Origin: Coxiellaceae bacterium
GTDB lineage: Bacteria; Pseudomonadota; Gammaproteobacteria; GCA-013414725
Length of the DNA: 6,568 bases
Direction of reading: 5' to 3'
NCBI GenBank assembly: GCA_013414725.1
Contig: CP058706.1
Span: 1,207,295 to 1,213,862, forward strand
This document shows, one piece after another, positions 5,013 through 6,568 of this stretch. The first letter of the stretch is position 1. Every line of letters begins with the position of its first letter. The notes under the pieces were generated by a model. That model did no database searches. It was not told where the DNA came from and saw nothing but the letters and a program-made list of their open reading frames with translations. Made by a program: the position numbers and the translations under genes.

Positions 5013-6568
5013 ATGACAACACGGAAGTTCATCTTGAGAAAATCGGCTGAATGGCTAGTGGTGATGATTGCCATAACGCTGGCAGTGGCTGGCATTGGTC
5101 TTATTGTCACTTGGCGTAATCATTTTTTGACTGCGCTTTTGCTCCATCCCGCCTTACTCTATGTAACTTCTTTTAGTTTTACTTTGGCTTCGATTGGGAC
5201 TGTGGCAGGTCTCTTCCACCGTTCTTTGCTGACGATCAGTATTGGTGCCCTACTTGCTTTAGGTGGGCTAATATCTTTATTAGAAACCAGCCTACTATGG
5301 CCAGCAGCAGAACAAGTTCATTATTTTCAGGCTCAAACCAGCTCTCCTCCGTATATCACTATCGGGGTAGCTGTTTGTTTGGTTTTGGCGGGGAGTGGTT
5401 TGTTGATGCTAGGAAGAGGCTGGCCGCGTCGTTATGTTGTGCCATTGTCGGCCTGGTGTGGTTTGTTGATTGCTGCTTTTGGTGGTTTTGCAACGACAGA
5501 TTATTTAATCAGACTGGAATTCCCATTACGTCATTTTGGAATGATTACCTGGGTGCCCATCATCACGCTGGGATTATTGTTGTTGGGCGTCAGTATTTTT
5601 ATTTTGGCTTTGCACAGAAGCATTGGGCGACACCATTCACTGCAACAACTCTCTTTGCCATTAATCACTAGTTTTGGTGTTCTTGTTATGGGTGCGATAG
5701 GTTATCAATGTTTGCAAGCTTACAATAACGCAACGCTATTGTTCCCATTGGTTGGTCTTGTTGCTGTCTCTCTCATTGCGGTTTTGGCAGGTGCTAGCGT
5801 CCGTTTTAAACAAAAAATGCAACATCAAACACAAGCAATGCAACGTATGGCCGTCAAATTAAAAACCATTATTGAGGCAATGCCAGAGGGTGTTTTAGTT
5901 GTCGATAATGTTGGTCGGATTTTTACTTGTAATCGTCGGTTTATACAAATGTGGAACTTGCCTGAACACTATATAGTGGAGGGCAATCATGAACGTTTGA
6001 TGACTTATTTAAGTCGCCAATTGGAAAAACCTGAAAAATTTTTGTTGAAAGTAGAGGAACTACGTAAAGATCCTGCTGCTGAAAATTTAGATCAATTTAC
6101 CCTAAAAGACAAACGAACTTTTGAACGTTATTCGCAACCACAACGTGATGGCGCCCAGATTATTGGCCGTTTATGGGGATTTCGTGATATTACTTTACAG
6201 CGGCAAATGGAAAGACAATTATTACGTCAAGCGATACGCGATAATTTGACGGGTTTGCCGAACAAAGCTTTGTTATTAGACCGCATCCAACAAGCAATTA
6301 ATCAGGCACGCAGTTCCCATACTTTAGTAGCTATTTTGCTGTTAGATTTCGACCGTTTTAAACAAATCAATAATACATTGGGCCACGATGATGGTGATGA
6401 GATATTGAAATTATTGGTGATGCGTATTCGCAGTCAATTGCGTGACAATGATACATTGGCACGCTTAGCAGGTGACCAGTTTGTCATGGTGTTGACGGGA
6501 TTGAATAAACAGGAAAGCGCAGTATCGATTATTAAATATTGCATTGAGTCATTGGCAAAGCCTTTTTC
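5013..6568 (+). CDS. Membrane-anchored PAS-GGDEF signalling protein with a degenerate AGDQF site (C-terminus beyond the window)
   Basis: The GGDEF family makes or senses cyclic di-GMP. 518 codons are visible without interruption and the frame is open at the window end. The ATG at 5013 follows GGGGA at six bases; a stop at 4980 closes the frame upstream. Residues 1-262 hold about eight hydrophobic helices (roughly 13-34, 41-67, 71-91, 114-134, 141-160, 176-200, 213-232, 242-262), which I cannot assign to a named sensor family. A coiled linker leads to a PAS-like domain (about 283-396: IIEAMPEGVLVVDNVGRIF, ending GFRDIT). The GGDEF domain begins RDNLTGLPNK (409-418), with the metal aspartate in LLDFDRFK (D445) and NTLGHDDGD (454-462). 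Its signature is AGDQF (486-490): the fourth-position Glu is Gln, which probably weakens or abolishes cyclase activity. RDND (477-480), five residues upstream, matches the RxxD inhibitory site, so product binding may persist. Proteins of this layout often continue into an EAL phosphodiesterase domain; that would lie outside the window. Confidence 0.93.
   Translation, partial: MTTRKFILRKSAEWLVVMIAITLAVAGIGLIVTWRNHFLTALLLHPALLYVTSFSFTLASIGTVAGLFHRSLLTISIGALLALGGLISLLETSLLWPAAEQVHYFQAQTSSPPYITIGVAVCLVLAGSGLLMLGRGWPRRYVVPLSAWCGLLIAAFGGFATTDYLIRLEFPLRHFGMITWVPIITLGLLLLGVSIFILALHRSIGRHHSLQQLSLPLITSFGVLVMGAIGYQCLQAYNNATLLFPLVGLVAVSLIAVLAGASVRFKQKMQHQTQAMQRMAVKLKTIIEAMPEGVLVVDNVGRIFTCNRRFIQMWNLPEHYIVEGNHERLMTYLSRQLEKPEKFLLKVEELRKDPAAENLDQFTLKDKRTFERYSQPQRDGAQIIGRLWGFRDITLQRQMERQLLRQAIRDNLTGLPNKALLLDRIQQAINQARSSHTLVAILLLDFDRFKQINNTLGHDDGDEILKLLVMRIRSQLRDNDTLARLAGDQFVMVLTGLNKQESAVSIIKYCIESLAKPF

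Noticed and set aside
4828..5022. 64-codon minus-strand frame whose N-terminus looks like a signal peptide (MLSLFFPVFLAS)
   Set aside because: Starts at GTG without a Shine-Dalgarno sequence and overlaps the GGDEF start; the rest is low-complexity and unlike a folded protein.
5297..5671. 124-codon plus-strand frame
   Set aside because: Frame shadow within the membrane region of the PAS-GGDEF gene, which is continuous across it.

Overview
The window looks like chromosomal DNA of an AT-rich gammaproteobacterium. The pointers are a small Thivi_2564-type membrane protein, two secreted beta-barrel-like families (DUF2490 and neuromedin-U-like), a DUF488 protein and a membrane-anchored PAS-GGDEF protein. 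The genus cannot be fixed. Small ankyrin proteins and unrecognised ORFs would suit a Legionellales-like or methylotroph-like lineage, but that is a guess. No phage, plasmid, CRISPR, rRNA or tRNA is visible.

Layout. Left block, minus strand: an unrecognised gene broken into several reading frames (1689-608), then a periplasmic alpha-carbonic anhydrase (588 to beyond base 1), probably one operon. Next, minus strand: a DUF2490 outer-membrane-like protein (2539-1832), divergent from the tiny plus-strand membrane protein (2685-2861). That gene meets a minus-strand neuromedin-U-like transporter (3683-2856) tail to tail, with a 6-nt overlap. Then a plus-strand DUF488 gene (3825-4333), a minus-strand ankyrin protein (4694-4398), about 320 bases without a convincing gene, and a plus-strand gene for an eight-helix membrane PAS-GGDEF protein (5013 to beyond 6568).

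The most striking property is that four neighbouring loci (608-4333) are each broken by single-base frameshifts, almost all in short homopolymers. Adding or removing one base each time restores a protein with the expected family C-terminus. The carbonic anhydrase, the small membrane protein, the ankyrin gene and the 518-codon GGDEF gene are intact, although the last contains A5, T5 and T6 runs. The breaks may be assembly errors or very recent gene decay; the sequence alone does not decide.

A second pattern links the two secreted barrel proteins. Their upstream regions share a 30-base element, CTTGCCA-N8-AATATCA-N2-GATANT, which looks like a common promoter with an extra conserved block in its spacer. 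They may be co-regulated cell-envelope genes. The GGDEF domain carries AGDQF instead of GGDEF but keeps an RxxD inhibitory-site motif, so it may sense cyclic di-GMP rather than make it.
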